NCBI GenBank assembly: GCA_003512525.1
Contig: DOQG01000060.1
Coordinates: 91,969-155,968, forward strand
DNA length: 64,000 bases
Direction: 5' to 3'
From: Oscillospiraceae bacterium
GTDB taxonomy: Bacteria > Bacillota > Clostridia > Oscillospirales > Ruminococcaceae
This document shows, piece by piece, positions 39,414 through 47,443 of the stretch (position 1 is its first letter; every line of letters begins with the position of its first letter). The translations under genes were made by a program, and so were the position numbers. The notes below the pieces were generated by a model. The model did not search any database. It was not told the origin of the DNA and worked only from the letters and a program-made list of their open reading frames with translations.

Positions 39414-41915
39414 TTAACCTAAAACAACCTCAACCTTGTGAGTGCCGTTTTTAAATACGGGGATAACGTTGCTGTCAACAGCCTTGCCGTCAACTGTAAC
39501 GGACTTAACGCCGTGGCAAACGTGATCGGGGTTCTTTACTGTGATCTCGTAGGTTGCACCTCTGAACAGTCTTGAAGCTGTGAAGCCGTCCCACTCGTGA
39601 GGAATTGAGGGATCGATCTTCAGACCTTTGTATTCGGGCTTGATACCTAAGATGTACTGAGATACCGCAACGAAGTTCCAAGCGGCTGTACCTGTGAGCC
39701 AGCTGTTCTTAGCTTCGCCGTGACGCTTAGCGTCCTTACCTGCGATCATCTGAGCATATACATAAGGTTCTGTGCGGTGCAGATCGGAGATATCCTCTCT
39801 GAATGCGGGAGCAATCTTTGAATAATACTCGAATGCCTTGTCACCTCTGCCTACTGCGGCTTCAGCACAGATTATCCAAGCGTTGTTGTGGCAGAAGATA
39901 CCTGCGTTTTCCTTGTAACCGCCGGGATATGTGGAGATTTCGCCGTACTGGATGTAGTAGTGAGTGAATGCAGGGTTGTTAAGAACAAGACCGTGCTTTG
40001 AGTTAAGATACTTGTCTACGCTGTCAAGGGTCTGAATATCGTAGCCCTTGTCCTTGCCAAGACCTGCGAGAACGCACCAGCCCTGAGGCTCGATGAATAT
40101 CTTGCCTTCTTCGCACTCGTGTGAGCCGACCTTCTTGCCGTAGTGGTCGTAAGCACGGAGGAACCATTCGCCGTCATAGCCGTATTCAAGGGTGTTCTTT
40201 CTCATCTTTTCAATCTCAGCCTGAGCTTTTTCAGCTTCTGCCGTGTCACCCTTCATCTTGCACATTTCAACGTACTCGGGAGCTATTGCACAGAACATAC
40301 CTGCGATCATTACAGATTCTGCAACCTTGCTGTAGTAAGGAGGCTCCTTGAACATTTCCTTGTTGTTGTATGTCTGGAATGACTCGCCGGGCTTGTCTGA
40401 GAAGCAGGAGAGGTTAAGGCAGTCGTTCCAGTCGGCACGTCCGCTGAGCGGCAGTCCGTGAGGACCTACCTTCTTAACAACGTGGTAGAACGCTCTCTTC
40501 ATGTGGTCGAGCATTGTGTCTGCAAGCTCGTCACGGTTCTCATAAGGAACTTTCTCATCGAGGATAGAAACATCGCCTGTTTCCTTTATGTAAGCCGCAA
40601 CTGCGAGAATCATCCACAGCGGGTCATCGTTGAAGTTAGAGCCAAGCTCGTGGTTACCCATCTTTGTGAGGGGCTGATACTGGTGGTAAGCACCGCCGTC
40701 CTCAAGCATTGTAGCGGCAAGGTCGATAAGTCTTTCTCTTGCTCTGGCGGGAATCTGGTGTACGAAGCCGAGTAAGTCCTGGTTGGAGTCACGGAAGCCC
40801 ATACCTCTGCCGATACCGCTCTCAAAGTAAGATGCGGAACGTGACATATTGAATGTAACCATGCACTGATACTGGTTCCAGATGTTTACCATTCTGTTGA
40901 GCTTTTCATCGGGAGAATCAACGCTGTACTGACCGAGCAGGCTGTTCCAGTGAGCCTTAAGCTCTGCGAGGAGCTTGTCAGCCTTTTCGGCTGTGTCGCA
41001 CATAGCCATCATAGCCTGAGCCTTAGCCTTGTTTACGATATTCTTCTTTCTGTCGCCGCTTGTTATAATTGTGCTGTTCTCGTCAAGGTCGGGAGCGAAC
41101 TTTTCTTCAACCTTGTTCTCAACATAGCCCAGGCAGAATACAAGATCCTTGCTTTCGCCGGGCTGGAGCTTGATTTCGATATAGTGAGAAGCAACCGGTG
41201 ACCAACCGTCTGCAACAGACATATTGGGTGCGCCTGCGAATACTGTCTGAGGAGCGTCAAAGCCGTTGTATAAGCCGAGGAAGCTCTCTCTGTCTGTATC
41301 GTAACCGTTGATAGGTGCATTTACAGAATAGAATGCGTAGTGATCGCGTCTTTCCTTATATTCGGTCTTGTGGTAGATAACAGAGCCGTCAATTTCAACC
41401 TCACCTGTGTTGAAGTTTCTCTGGAAGTTTGTAGTATCATCGTTTGCGTCCCACAGACACCACTCAAGGAAGCTGAACAGCTTTAAGTTCTTTTCCTTGT
41501 CGCTGTCGTTCTTTATCGTAACCTTCTGGATCTCTCCGTTGAAGTTCTGGGGAACAAAGAATGTAGCTGTAGCAGTAACGCCGTTTGATGAGCCCTTTAT
41601 AATCGTATAGCCCATACCGTGACGGCACTCGTAGCTGTCAAGCGTTGTCTTTACGGGTGACCAGCCGGGGTTCCATACATGACCGCCGTCGTTTATGTAG
41701 AAATAACGTCCGCCCATATCAACGGGAACGTTGTTATAGCGGTAACGTGTAATTCTTCTCAGTCTTGCGTCCTTGTAGAAGCAGTAACCGCCTGCTGTGT
41801 TAGAGATCAGCGAGAAAAAGCCCTGTGTGCCGAGATAGTTTATCCACGGATAAGGGGTCTTGGGAGATGTAATGACATACTCCCTGTTCTTATCGTCAAA
41901 ATAACCGAATTTCAT
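39414..41915 (-). CDS. cbp: Cellobiose phosphorylase (GH94)
   Basis: An 833-residue enzyme, close to the usual 810-820. It phosphorolyses cellobiose to glucose-1-phosphate and glucose, saving ATP in cellulose users. The start MKFGYFDDKNREYVITSPK, the YPWINYLGTQGFFSLISNTAGGY substrate loop region, LSGRADWNDCLNL (with the catalytic aspartate) and YGGYKEN-type (TYPGGYKENAGIFCHNN) segment match cellobiose phosphorylases. No signal peptide, so it is cytoplasmic. The gene has its own promoter with a LacI-like operator and a terminator. A cellobiose transporter is not nearby. Confidence 0.95.
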   Translation of the reverse strand: MKFGYFDDKNREYVITSPKTPYPWINYLGTQGFFSLISNTAGGYCFYKDARLRRITRYRYNNVPVDMGGRYFYINDGGHVWNPGWSPVKTTLDSYECRHGMGYTIIKGSSNGVTATATFFVPQNFNGEIQKVTIKNDSDKEKNLKLFSFLEWCLWDANDDTTNFQRNFNTGEVEIDGSVIYHKTEYKERRDHYAFYSVNAPINGYDTDRESFLGLYNGFDAPQTVFAGAPNMSVADGWSPVASHYIEIKLQPGESKDLVFCLGYVENKVEEKFAPDLDENSTIITSGDRKKNIVNKAKAQAMMAMCDTAEKADKLLAELKAHWNSLLGQYSVDSPDEKLNRMVNIWNQYQCMVTFNMSRSASYFESGIGRGMGFRDSNQDLLGFVHQIPARARERLIDLAATMLEDGGAYHQYQPLTKMGNHELGSNFNDDPLWMILAVAAYIKETGDVSILDEKVPYENRDELADTMLDHMKRAFYHVVKKVGPHGLPLSGRADWNDCLNLSCFSDKPGESFQTYNNKEMFKEPPYYSKVAESVMIAGMFCAIAPEYVEMCKMKGDTAEAEKAQAEIEKMRKNTLEYGYDGEWFLRAYDHYGKKVGSHECEEGKIFIEPQGWCVLAGLGKDKGYDIQTLDSVDKYLNSKHGLVLNNPAFTHYYIQYGEISTYPGGYKENAGIFCHNNAWIICAEAAVGRGDKAFEYYSKIAPAFREDISDLHRTEPYVYAQMIAGKDAKRHGEAKNSWLTGTAAWNFVAVSQYILGIKPEYKGLKIDPSIPHEWDGFTASRLFRGATYEITVKNPDHVCHGVKSVTVDGKAVDSNVIPVFKNGTHKVEVVLG

Positions 41916-41982
41916 AGAATCCTCCTAATGTTTTTGTTTCTGTAGCAAAAAAATTACAACGTTACAGAAAACGTCTATGCTA

Positions 41983-42011
41983 ATTATATCTTAAATGAAT
42001 TTTTTTAGCAA
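41983..42011 (-). promoter_or_regulatory. Promoter of the cellobiose phosphorylase gene
   Basis: On the minus strand TTGCTA (42006-42011) and TATAAT (41983-41988) with a 17-base spacer, about 68 bases upstream of the start. Confidence 0.85.
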
Positions 42012-42014
42012 GGG

Positions 42015-42030
42015 TTGTAATCGTTTTAAA
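42015..42030 (-). promoter_or_regulatory. LacI/GalR-like operator at the GH94 promoter
   Basis: TTGTAATCGTTTTAAA (plus strand) matches the LacI-family pattern TTGTAANCGNTTACAA in all fixed positions but two. It abuts the -35 box. A related but imperfect ACAACGTTACAG lies between promoter and start near 41957. It suggests sugar-responsive control. Confidence 0.5.
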
Positions 42031-42226
42031 AACAAAAAATTTTGTGAAATGCAAAAATCCGCAATCTGCACAAAAAAATGGGCCGTGTTAGTGCATTGTG
42101 ACGATTAGTAGCACTATATTGATATTTGGTTTCCCGACTTGCTTTACAATATGGCGGGAAAATGATATAATTATTCTAAATACAAATTGTCGAAAGAGTA
42201 CATTTTATTAAAAATAGTCAAAAATT

Positions 42227-42325
42227 CTCTATCCCTTTCCCCCTTACCCCCTTTCCCCGGGAAAGGGGGAGAATACGGGGGCTGACGCCCCTGCGACCTG
42301 TCTTGGGGCTACGCCCCAAACCCCA
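42227..42325. repeat. GC-rich multi-hairpin intergenic repeat, copy B
   Basis: The stretch has CCCTTTCCCCCTTACCCC, the palindrome CCCCTTTCCCCGGGAAAGGGGG, GGGGGCTGACGCCCC and TTGGGGCTACGCCCCAA, ending ACCCCACTCACC. It matches copy A (12747-12930) in reverse orientation and block order. The rest of the gene-free 41916-42443 holds the GH94 promoter; I see no clear promoter for the AraC gene. Confidence 0.75.
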
Positions 42326-42443
42326 CTCACCGAAATTATATAAACTCTTTGATGATTTGTATTTTGGAGTAGTTTTTCATGATATCAAACTTTGCTCCGA
42401 TTAACAATATGACGATTTTGACAAACGAGCCAAAGGACACAAT

Positions 42444-43298
42444 ATGAAATATATTGAATACCGAGAAAAACGTGAGCATGGCACAAGGGAATTTCCGTAT
42501 GCCTGCTACAGAGTGACAGAGAATTTTCCCCGTTATAATATGATTCCGCACTGGCATAACGAGTGCGAGATCATCTATGTCAGGAGCGGATATTTCGAGC
42601 TTTTCCTTGACGGTCATACACACAGGATAGAAGCAGGGTGCTGTTCGCTGATAATCGGCGGAAGTATGCACGGCGGTACACCTAAAGATAACTGTCGCTA
42701 TGACTGCCTTGTATTTGATATGGCGGCTTTGCTTAAGTCAAGCCAGATATGCGCCATTCATCTGCAACCGATAATCAATCACGAAAAGCGACTGATAACG
42801 TTTTTTCCTGCAAACAGCGAGCCTGCAAAGGACGCAAGGGCAGTGACAGACGCGTTGCTTGAAAAAGAGCCGGGATATGAATTTACAGTACCCGGACGGC
42901 TTTTGTGTATGCTCGGTCATATTGTGGCAAGGCAGGAGCATTATCAGAGCGGTGAAACAGCGGCAAGCGATATAAAGAAGGTACGCCGCTTCAAGAATGT
43001 TATAAGCTATATCGAGCAGAATTATCGTAAGAACATAACGCTTGAGGAGCTTGCAAACGAGTGCGGAATGAACAGAAATTATTTCTGCCGTGCGTTCAAG
43101 GAATATACGGGCAAGACACCTGTTGAATATCTCAATTATTTCCGTATCGAATCTGCCTGTGAGCTTATCGCAAGCACCGATGAGAAGCTGATAGATATTG
43201 CGATGAAGTGCGGCTTCAACGATTACAGCTATTTCATAAAGGTGTTTAAGAGCATGAAGGGCGTAACACCGAGAGATTATTGCAGGAGAAGCTTCTGA
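42444..43298 (+). CDS. AraC family transcriptional regulator
   Basis: A 284-residue regulator. Residues about 20-100 form a cupin-type sugar-binding domain (HWHNECEIIYVRSGYFELFLDG). The C-terminal 100 residues carry two helix-turn-helix motifs: NITLEELANECGMNRNYFCRAFKEYTGKTPVEYL and LIDIAMKCGFNDYSYFIKVFK (segments of the AraC signature). It starts after AAAGGAC. It is three bases upstream of the EamA transporter gene and divergent from cellobiose phosphorylase, so it may control either. Confidence 0.93.
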   Translation: MKYIEYREKREHGTREFPYACYRVTENFPRYNMIPHWHNECEIIYVRSGYFELFLDGHTHRIEAGCCSLIIGGSMHGGTPKDNCRYDCLVFDMAALLKSSQICAIHLQPIINHEKRLITFFPANSEPAKDARAVTDALLEKEPGYEFTVPGRLLCMLGHIVARQEHYQSGETAASDIKKVRRFKNVISYIEQNYRKNITLEELANECGMNRNYFCRAFKEYTGKTPVEYLNYFRIESACELIASTDEKLIDIAMKCGFNDYSYFIKVFKSMKGVTPRDYCRRSF

Positions 43299-43301
43299 TC
43301 T

Positions 43302-44159
43302 ATGATGTATATACTTATAGCGTTGCTTTCCGCATTCTTTGCGGCTATAACAACGATACTGTGCAAATGCGGACTGCGTGACGCAGACTCCGATGCGGCA
43401 ACGGCACTGCGTACAACGATAGTGCTTGTGCTGTCGATAGCGGTCGTGTGGATAACGGGGGAATGGCACGATCTTCCTAATGTAACGGGAATGACGCTGT
43501 TGTTTCTGATACTTTCGGGCTGTGCGACGGGCGGTTCATGGCTGTGCTATTTCAAGGCGTTGAAAATGGGTGATGTAAACAAGGTCGCACCTATCGACAA
43601 ATCCTCGACTGTCCTTGCTATGTTGATGTCGTTTATTTTCCTCGGCGAACAGCTGACGATGTATAAGATAATAGCGATGGTGCTTATCGGTATCGGTACG
43701 CTGATGATGAGCATACATACAGGAAAGAGCGGAACGAAAGCGGGCAGGTGGATGATATTTGCGTGGATGTCCGCAATATTCGCCGCCCTCACTTCAATCC
43801 TTGCAAAGATAGGTGTTGAGAATGTAAACTCAAACCTCGGCACTACTATAAGAACGGCAGTCGTGCTTGTTATGGCATGGATCGTAGTAGCGGCAAAGGG
43901 CAAGAAGAACGTATTTTCAGGGCTCGGCGGCAAGGCGTTCGTCTTTATCGCACTAAGCGCCGTATCTACTGCGGCATCGTGGCTGTGCTACTATTACGCA
44001 CTGAAAATCGGTGACGCATCGGTAGTTGTGCCGATAGACAAGTTGAGTATACTTGCTGTCGTGCTGTTCTCAAGAGTATTCCTTAAAGAAAAGCTCACGG
44101 CAATGTCGTCTGCGGGGCTTGTGCTTATTGTTGCGGGTACGGTGTTTACGATACTTTGA
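43302..44159 (+). CDS. EamA/DMT superfamily transporter
   Basis: A 285-residue membrane protein with ten predicted membrane segments arranged as two EamA repeats (about 1-138 and 150-285). Each repeat has a conserved WLCYxxALKxGDxxxVxPIDKxS segment. Such drug/metabolite transporters export amino acids, metabolites or sugars. It follows the AraC gene by three bases and ends in a terminator. A diverged copy of its 3' end occurs at 46162-46395. Confidence 0.9.
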   Translation: MMYILIALLSAFFAAITTILCKCGLRDADSDAATALRTTIVLVLSIAVVWITGEWHDLPNVTGMTLLFLILSGCATGGSWLCYFKALKMGDVNKVAPIDKSSTVLAMLMSFIFLGEQLTMYKIIAMVLIGIGTLMMSIHTGKSGTKAGRWMIFAWMSAIFAALTSILAKIGVENVNSNLGTTIRTAVVLVMAWIVVAAKGKKNVFSGLGGKAFVFIALSAVSTAASWLCYYYALKIGDASVVVPIDKLSILAVVLFSRVFLKEKLTAMSSAGLVLIVAGTVFTIL

Positions 44160-44176
44160 TTATAAAGAATATGCAG

Positions 44177-44207
44177 AAAAGCGGAGCGTGGGTTTCACGT
44201 TCCGCTT
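44177..44207 (+). terminator. Terminator of the EamA gene
   Basis: AAGCGGAGCGT pairs with ACGTTCCGCTT (one G-T pair) around GGGTTTC, followed by TAT. An almost identical hairpin follows the truncated copy at 46362-46393. Confidence 0.85.
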
Positions 44208-44215
44208 TATCATAT

Positions 44216-44374
44216 TTATCTTGCTATTCTTGGGTTATCAAAATCAGTATATCCGAAATAATTTATTATAGCTGTTGTTTCTTCGGATTTGCCATATTCT
44301 GCCATCATATACTTCATGTACTCGGTTTTATTTTGTGACGGTTTTGAATATTTGTCATAATTATGGGGATACAA
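44216..44374 (-). CDS. Possible short ORF or gene fragment
   Basis: A 52-codon frame from TTG 44374 ends at 44216 and reads KTEYMKYMMAEYGKSEETT, then AIINYFGYTDFDNPRIAR. The composition looks protein-like, but there is no good ribosome site and no family I recognise. It lies downstream of the sigma gene, between the two copies of the EamA 3' end, and may be a remnant of an insertion. Confidence 0.3.
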   Translation of the reverse strand: MYPHNYDKYSKPSQNKTEYMKYMMAEYGKSEETTAIINYFGYTDFDNPRIAR

Positions 44375-44393
44375 TTAAATTTGAGTATAAGCT

Positions 44394-44417
44394 AAGACAT
44401 CGCCGAAGCGATGTCTT
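44394..44417 (-). terminator. Hairpin after the sigma factor gene
   Basis: AAGACATCGC and GCGATGTCTT pair perfectly around CGAA, 12 bases past the stop. The T-run is weak, so it may be a terminator or a stabilising 3' hairpin. Confidence 0.55.
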
Positions 44418-44428
44418 GCAGTAATCAC

Positions 44429-46072
44429 TTATCTTTCAACGATCATCAGAACGCCTTCTGCACCGACCTTGTTTTCAGGTTCTACAAGCAGATTTTCGTT
44501 AATACATTCCTCAATTGTTTTTGCTAATATTCTGACGCCTGCTATAAGTTGTGTATAGATTTGATACTCGTTCATCAGGTGTTCAGGAATGTGTGCTTTT
44601 ATAAACACAGAAAGCTCAGCAGCAATTTGTTCAATAACAGTTCCCATATCATTATTGAAATCAAAAGAAAGATTATAGAAGTCCATATCGTTCTTTCTGT
44701 CAATCACAATGATCTTGGGTTCAATGACATTTCCGTTCTTTCGAAGATAGCCACATTCAAGAGCTTTGGCTGCTATTTCTTTTTCACTTTCGGACAGGTC
44801 GTCAATAGCAATTCCGCCAATGGTTCTGAGTACCATTAAGAGTTTGGGATCATGAGATAGGTTGTGACCACAATGGAAATGTTTATCAATACGCTTGCCG
44901 CAAATATTGGATACAAATACCGACTTATACCCGCCGATTGAAGTTGCATCTATATCTTCGCTGCCATAGAAATCAAACTCAGGATACTGTTCATCTGTAA
45001 ATGCAACTGCAACACAAGAAAAAGGTCTATTAACAGGAACTATATCAGCGAAGTATTTGTCTGCAAGAACTTTATTTATTCTTTTTTCAAAATCCCAAAC
45101 TGTTCTTGAGATCAAAGACCACATAATAAAACGTAAATCTTTCTGTTCGCTTAAATAAGGGAATGAAAGTATCTTTTCTCCATTCTGTTTTAACGTGTTT
45201 TTGATAACTTCGCAAAATTCAGGTAAATGCTTTTCGTAAATTTTATTGGCTTGGTTGTACTCATCATAATCCACCAAATGAATATTTACTGCATACTTGT
45301 CGTTCTCAAGCTTGCGGAGCATACCGTATTTCCCGTTTTCGCCGTGACATTGAATTTCCAATTCTTCTTCAATATAGGGCATAGGCACACAAAGTTCTTC
45401 AGATAGCTCTTTGGCTGACTTTGGTTTGTCTTTGCACAAGTAAATTAAGTTTTGAGAAAACATCCTTTCGGTTTTAGAACGAGGATCGTTGCCGCAAGGA
45501 TTTCCGGTTCCTGAAATAGCCAATTTGATAGGCTTTAATACATACGTTCTTTCACTCATAGTTTTAACCTCTTTTCTAACTGAATTTCGCGCAGAAAACA
45601 AACGTTGCTTTACGGTGGTTTCATTGATGTTAAGTCTTGTGGCTATTTCTCTCACCTTCAGCCCATCAATGTAAAACATTACCATTACCTCTCGGTATGC
45701 CTTTGACAAAAAAGCAATTTCCTTAAAAATCCTGCTTATTTGTTCTTGTTCGGCTACTTCCTCAACAAATTCTTCTATTTCATTTTCTTTAGATGCTAAC
45801 ATCAAGTCGCTGTTTTCAATGCTGAACACTTGGCGTTCCGAATTTCTTTTCTCACAATAATCAGCATAAACTCTGCGAGCAACAGTCCATACAAAAGCGT
45901 AAAAATTATCAATACGTTTTTGTTTATGTATGGCTGATATTACTGCAAGAACTATATCCGAGCATAGATCTTCAGCTTCAAAAGATGTATTGCACCTGTG
46001 ATAAGAAAAATGATAGATCTTATCGAGGAGATTTTTGTCATCAAGTAATTTAAGTGTTTCGTTTGTTTCCAT
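44429..46072 (-). CDS. ECF-like sigma-70 family factor with long C-terminal extension
   Basis: A 547-residue protein. The first 180 residues are an ECF-like sigma factor: region 2 with FSYHRCNTSFEAEDLCSDIV and FYAFVWTVARRVYADYCEKR, and region 4 with YREVMVMFYIDGLKVREIA and TVKQRLFSARNSVRKEV. The remaining 365 residues are an extension. It first shows a predicted winged helix (about 203-270, KSAKELSEELCVPMPYIEEE), then a mixed domain with HCGHNLSHDPKLL and IAIDDLSESEKEIAAKALE. ECF factors are usually about 180-200 residues. The ATG at 46072 follows AAAGGTGC; the upstream in-frame start lacks this. No anti-sigma gene is adjacent. The extension may sense a signal or act as built-in anti-sigma. 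Confidence 0.8.
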   Translation of the reverse strand: METNETLKLLDDKNLLDKIYHFSYHRCNTSFEAEDLCSDIVLAVISAIHKQKRIDNFYAFVWTVARRVYADYCEKRNSERQVFSIENSDLMLASKENEIEEFVEEVAEQEQISRIFKEIAFLSKAYREVMVMFYIDGLKVREIATRLNINETTVKQRLFSARNSVRKEVKTMSERTYVLKPIKLAISGTGNPCGNDPRSKTERMFSQNLIYLCKDKPKSAKELSEELCVPMPYIEEELEIQCHGENGKYGMLRKLENDKYAVNIHLVDYDEYNQANKIYEKHLPEFCEVIKNTLKQNGEKILSFPYLSEQKDLRFIMWSLISRTVWDFEKRINKVLADKYFADIVPVNRPFSCVAVAFTDEQYPEFDFYGSEDIDATSIGGYKSVFVSNICGKRIDKHFHCGHNLSHDPKLLMVLRTIGGIAIDDLSESEKEIAAKALECGYLRKNGNVIEPKIIVIDRKNDMDFYNLSFDFNNDMGTVIEQIAAELSVFIKAHIPEHLMNEYQIYTQLIAGVRILAKTIEECINENLLVEPENKVGAEGVLMIVER

Positions 46073-46093
46073 ATTGCACCTTTTTTTTCGTTT

Positions 46094-46105
46094 CAATCAT
46101 GATTG
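46094..46105 (-). promoter_or_regulatory. Palindrome upstream of the sigma factor gene
   Basis: CAATCATGATTG is a perfect 12-base palindrome, 22 bases upstream of the start codon. It could be an operator in the 5' leader. I cannot place a convincing promoter here. Confidence 0.35.
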
Positions 46106-46161
46106 TTACGCCTATATAGTCGGAACAATCTGAGGTTGGTTAGGTGGTTTTATAATTTTTT

Positions 46162-46344
46162 TCGTGACTGTGCTACTATTACGCACTGAAAATCGGTGAC
46201 GCATCGGTAGTTATACCGATAGACAAGCTGAGTATACTTGCTGTCGTGCTGTTCTCAAGGGTATTCCTTAAAGAAAAGCTCACAGCAATGTCGTCGGCGG
46301 GACTTGTACTTCTCGTTGTGGGTACGGTGTTCGCGATACTGTGA
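46162..46344 (+). pseudogene. Truncated duplicate of the EamA transporter 3' end
   Basis: From TCGTG at 46162 the sequence is about 90% identical to the last 180 bases of the EamA gene (43977-44159), including the stop. The codon matching tryptophan in WLCYYYALKIGD is TGA, and nothing upstream matches the first 675 bases, so it is a remnant. Similarity continues through the terminator hairpin at 46362-46393. The sigma gene and the short ORF lie between the intact gene and this remnant. Confidence 0.88.
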
Positions 46345-46361
46345 TTTTAACAGAATATATG

Positions 46362-46393
46362 AAAAAGCGGAGCGTGGGTTTTACGTTCCGCTT
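46362..46393 (+). terminator. Terminator copy after the EamA remnant
   Basis: AAAGCGGAGCGT pairs with ACGTTCCGCTTT around GGGTTTT, followed by TT. It duplicates the hairpin at 44177-44207. From 46440 to 46541 there are further short hairpins (TTTCGG-TTTG-CCGAAA; GTAAC-GTAA-GTTAC) and no gene. Confidence 0.85.
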
Positions 46394-46541
46394 TTTATGT
46401 TGCATTTTATAGGGAATAGCCCAGTGCTTTTGCTTTTAGTGATTTTCGGTTTGCCGAAAGCGTTAGTAGGGTGTGCGTAAGCACCCGCCGGTAACGTAAG
46501 TTACACAAGTCGCAAGCTTTAAGAACGGCGAATTGGTGGCA

Positions 46542-47012
46542 TCAGCATGATGCTTTGGTAACGTCTACCCACTTCTCATATCCCGAACACTTTTCAAGCT
46601 CAGAAATAGTAAGCTCGATAGCACTGTTGGAGCTTCCGCAGGCAGGAAAGACCGTTTCGTACTTTTTCAGCGACTCGTCAAGATAAACGGCTACTCCGTC
46701 ATTTACGGCAAAAGGACATACGCCGCCGACAGCGTGACCGATAAGTTCTGTCGCCTGATCTGCGGTAAGCATTTTTGCCTTTGCGCCGAATGCGTGGCGG
46801 TACTTGGCATTGTCAATCTTTACATTGCCTGCCGTTACAACGAGTATCGGGCTGTCACCGAGCATAAACGATAAGGTCTTTGCTATTCTGCAAGGCTCGG
46901 TGTGAAGTGCGTGAGCGGCAAGTTCGACTGTTGCGCTCGACTCGGACAGATCTGTTATTCTGTCCTCTATGCCGTAAGCCTTGAAATATTCCTTTACTTT
47001 TTCAAGTGACAT
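46542..47012 (-). CDS. ybaK: YbaK/EbsC family aminoacyl-tRNA deacylase
   Basis: A 156-residue protein of the YbaK/ProX editing superfamily that hydrolyses mischarged tRNA, for example Cys-tRNA(Pro). The signatures are CRIAKTLSFML (with the conserved lysine), VTAGNVKIDNAKYR, and the loop GHAVGGVCPFAV. The ATG follows GGAAAGAGAG. It is the last gene of the GH43-paaK-unknown-ybaK run. Confidence 0.92.
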   Translation of the reverse strand: MSLEKVKEYFKAYGIEDRITDLSESSATVELAAHALHTEPCRIAKTLSFMLGDSPILVVTAGNVKIDNAKYRHAFGAKAKMLTADQATELIGHAVGGVCPFAVNDGVAVYLDESLKKYETVFPACGSSNSAIELTISELEKCSGYEKWVDVTKASC

Positions 47013-47031
47013 TTTAGCTCTCTTTCCTTTA

Positions 47032-47442
47032 TCAGGCTATATAAGGACGCAGTGCGTCCAGCAGCATATTAAAATTTGCGTATTGATGTGGGAATGCTCC
47101 GAAAGCCATTTTCGGCGCTATCTGCACCGTCGTCCTGAAATCCTTACCATCCGTCATAAGCGTAAATTCAAGCTTGTACTGACCGATAAGCAGCTTTTTT
47201 ATCTTAAGCCTCTTTATAGCGGTAAGCGGACACGAGCCGCAGTTGCCGTCGCCTATAAGATCATAGCGTATCATAAGCAGTCTGCCCTTGTCGGTAATGG
47301 CTAAATAGCCATAGTCCATTACGTTCGGCAGAAAGGATTTATCGTTGTAGACGCAGTATACGGGAAACATTGCGACTTCATCGGTATACAGCACCTTTAC
47401 AAGCTGTGCGTGCATATCCGCTTCATCATATTTCAGCTTCAT
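47032..47442 (-). CDS. Uncharacterised protein
   Basis: A 136-residue protein that I do not recognise. It is predicted to be mostly beta strand with a terminal helix (FNMLLDALRPYI), which could fit a PH-like fold. GDGNCGSCP holds two cysteines. There is no signal peptide or membrane segment. It starts one base after the paaK stop and lies 19 bases upstream of ybaK, so it belongs to the same operon. Confidence 0.7.
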   Translation of the reverse strand: MKLKYDEADMHAQLVKVLYTDEVAMFPVYCVYNDKSFLPNVMDYGYLAITDKGRLLMIRYDLIGDGNCGSCPLTAIKRLKIKKLLIGQYKLEFTLMTDGKDFRTTVQIAPKMAFGAFPHQYANFNMLLDALRPYIA

Positions 47443-47443
47443 A

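Noticed and set aside
46238..46480. An 80-residue frame in the EamA remnant, similar to a frame at 44053-44271
   Set aside because: Both are shifted-frame readings of the same EamA 3' end; their similarity reflects the DNA duplication and not a real protein pair.
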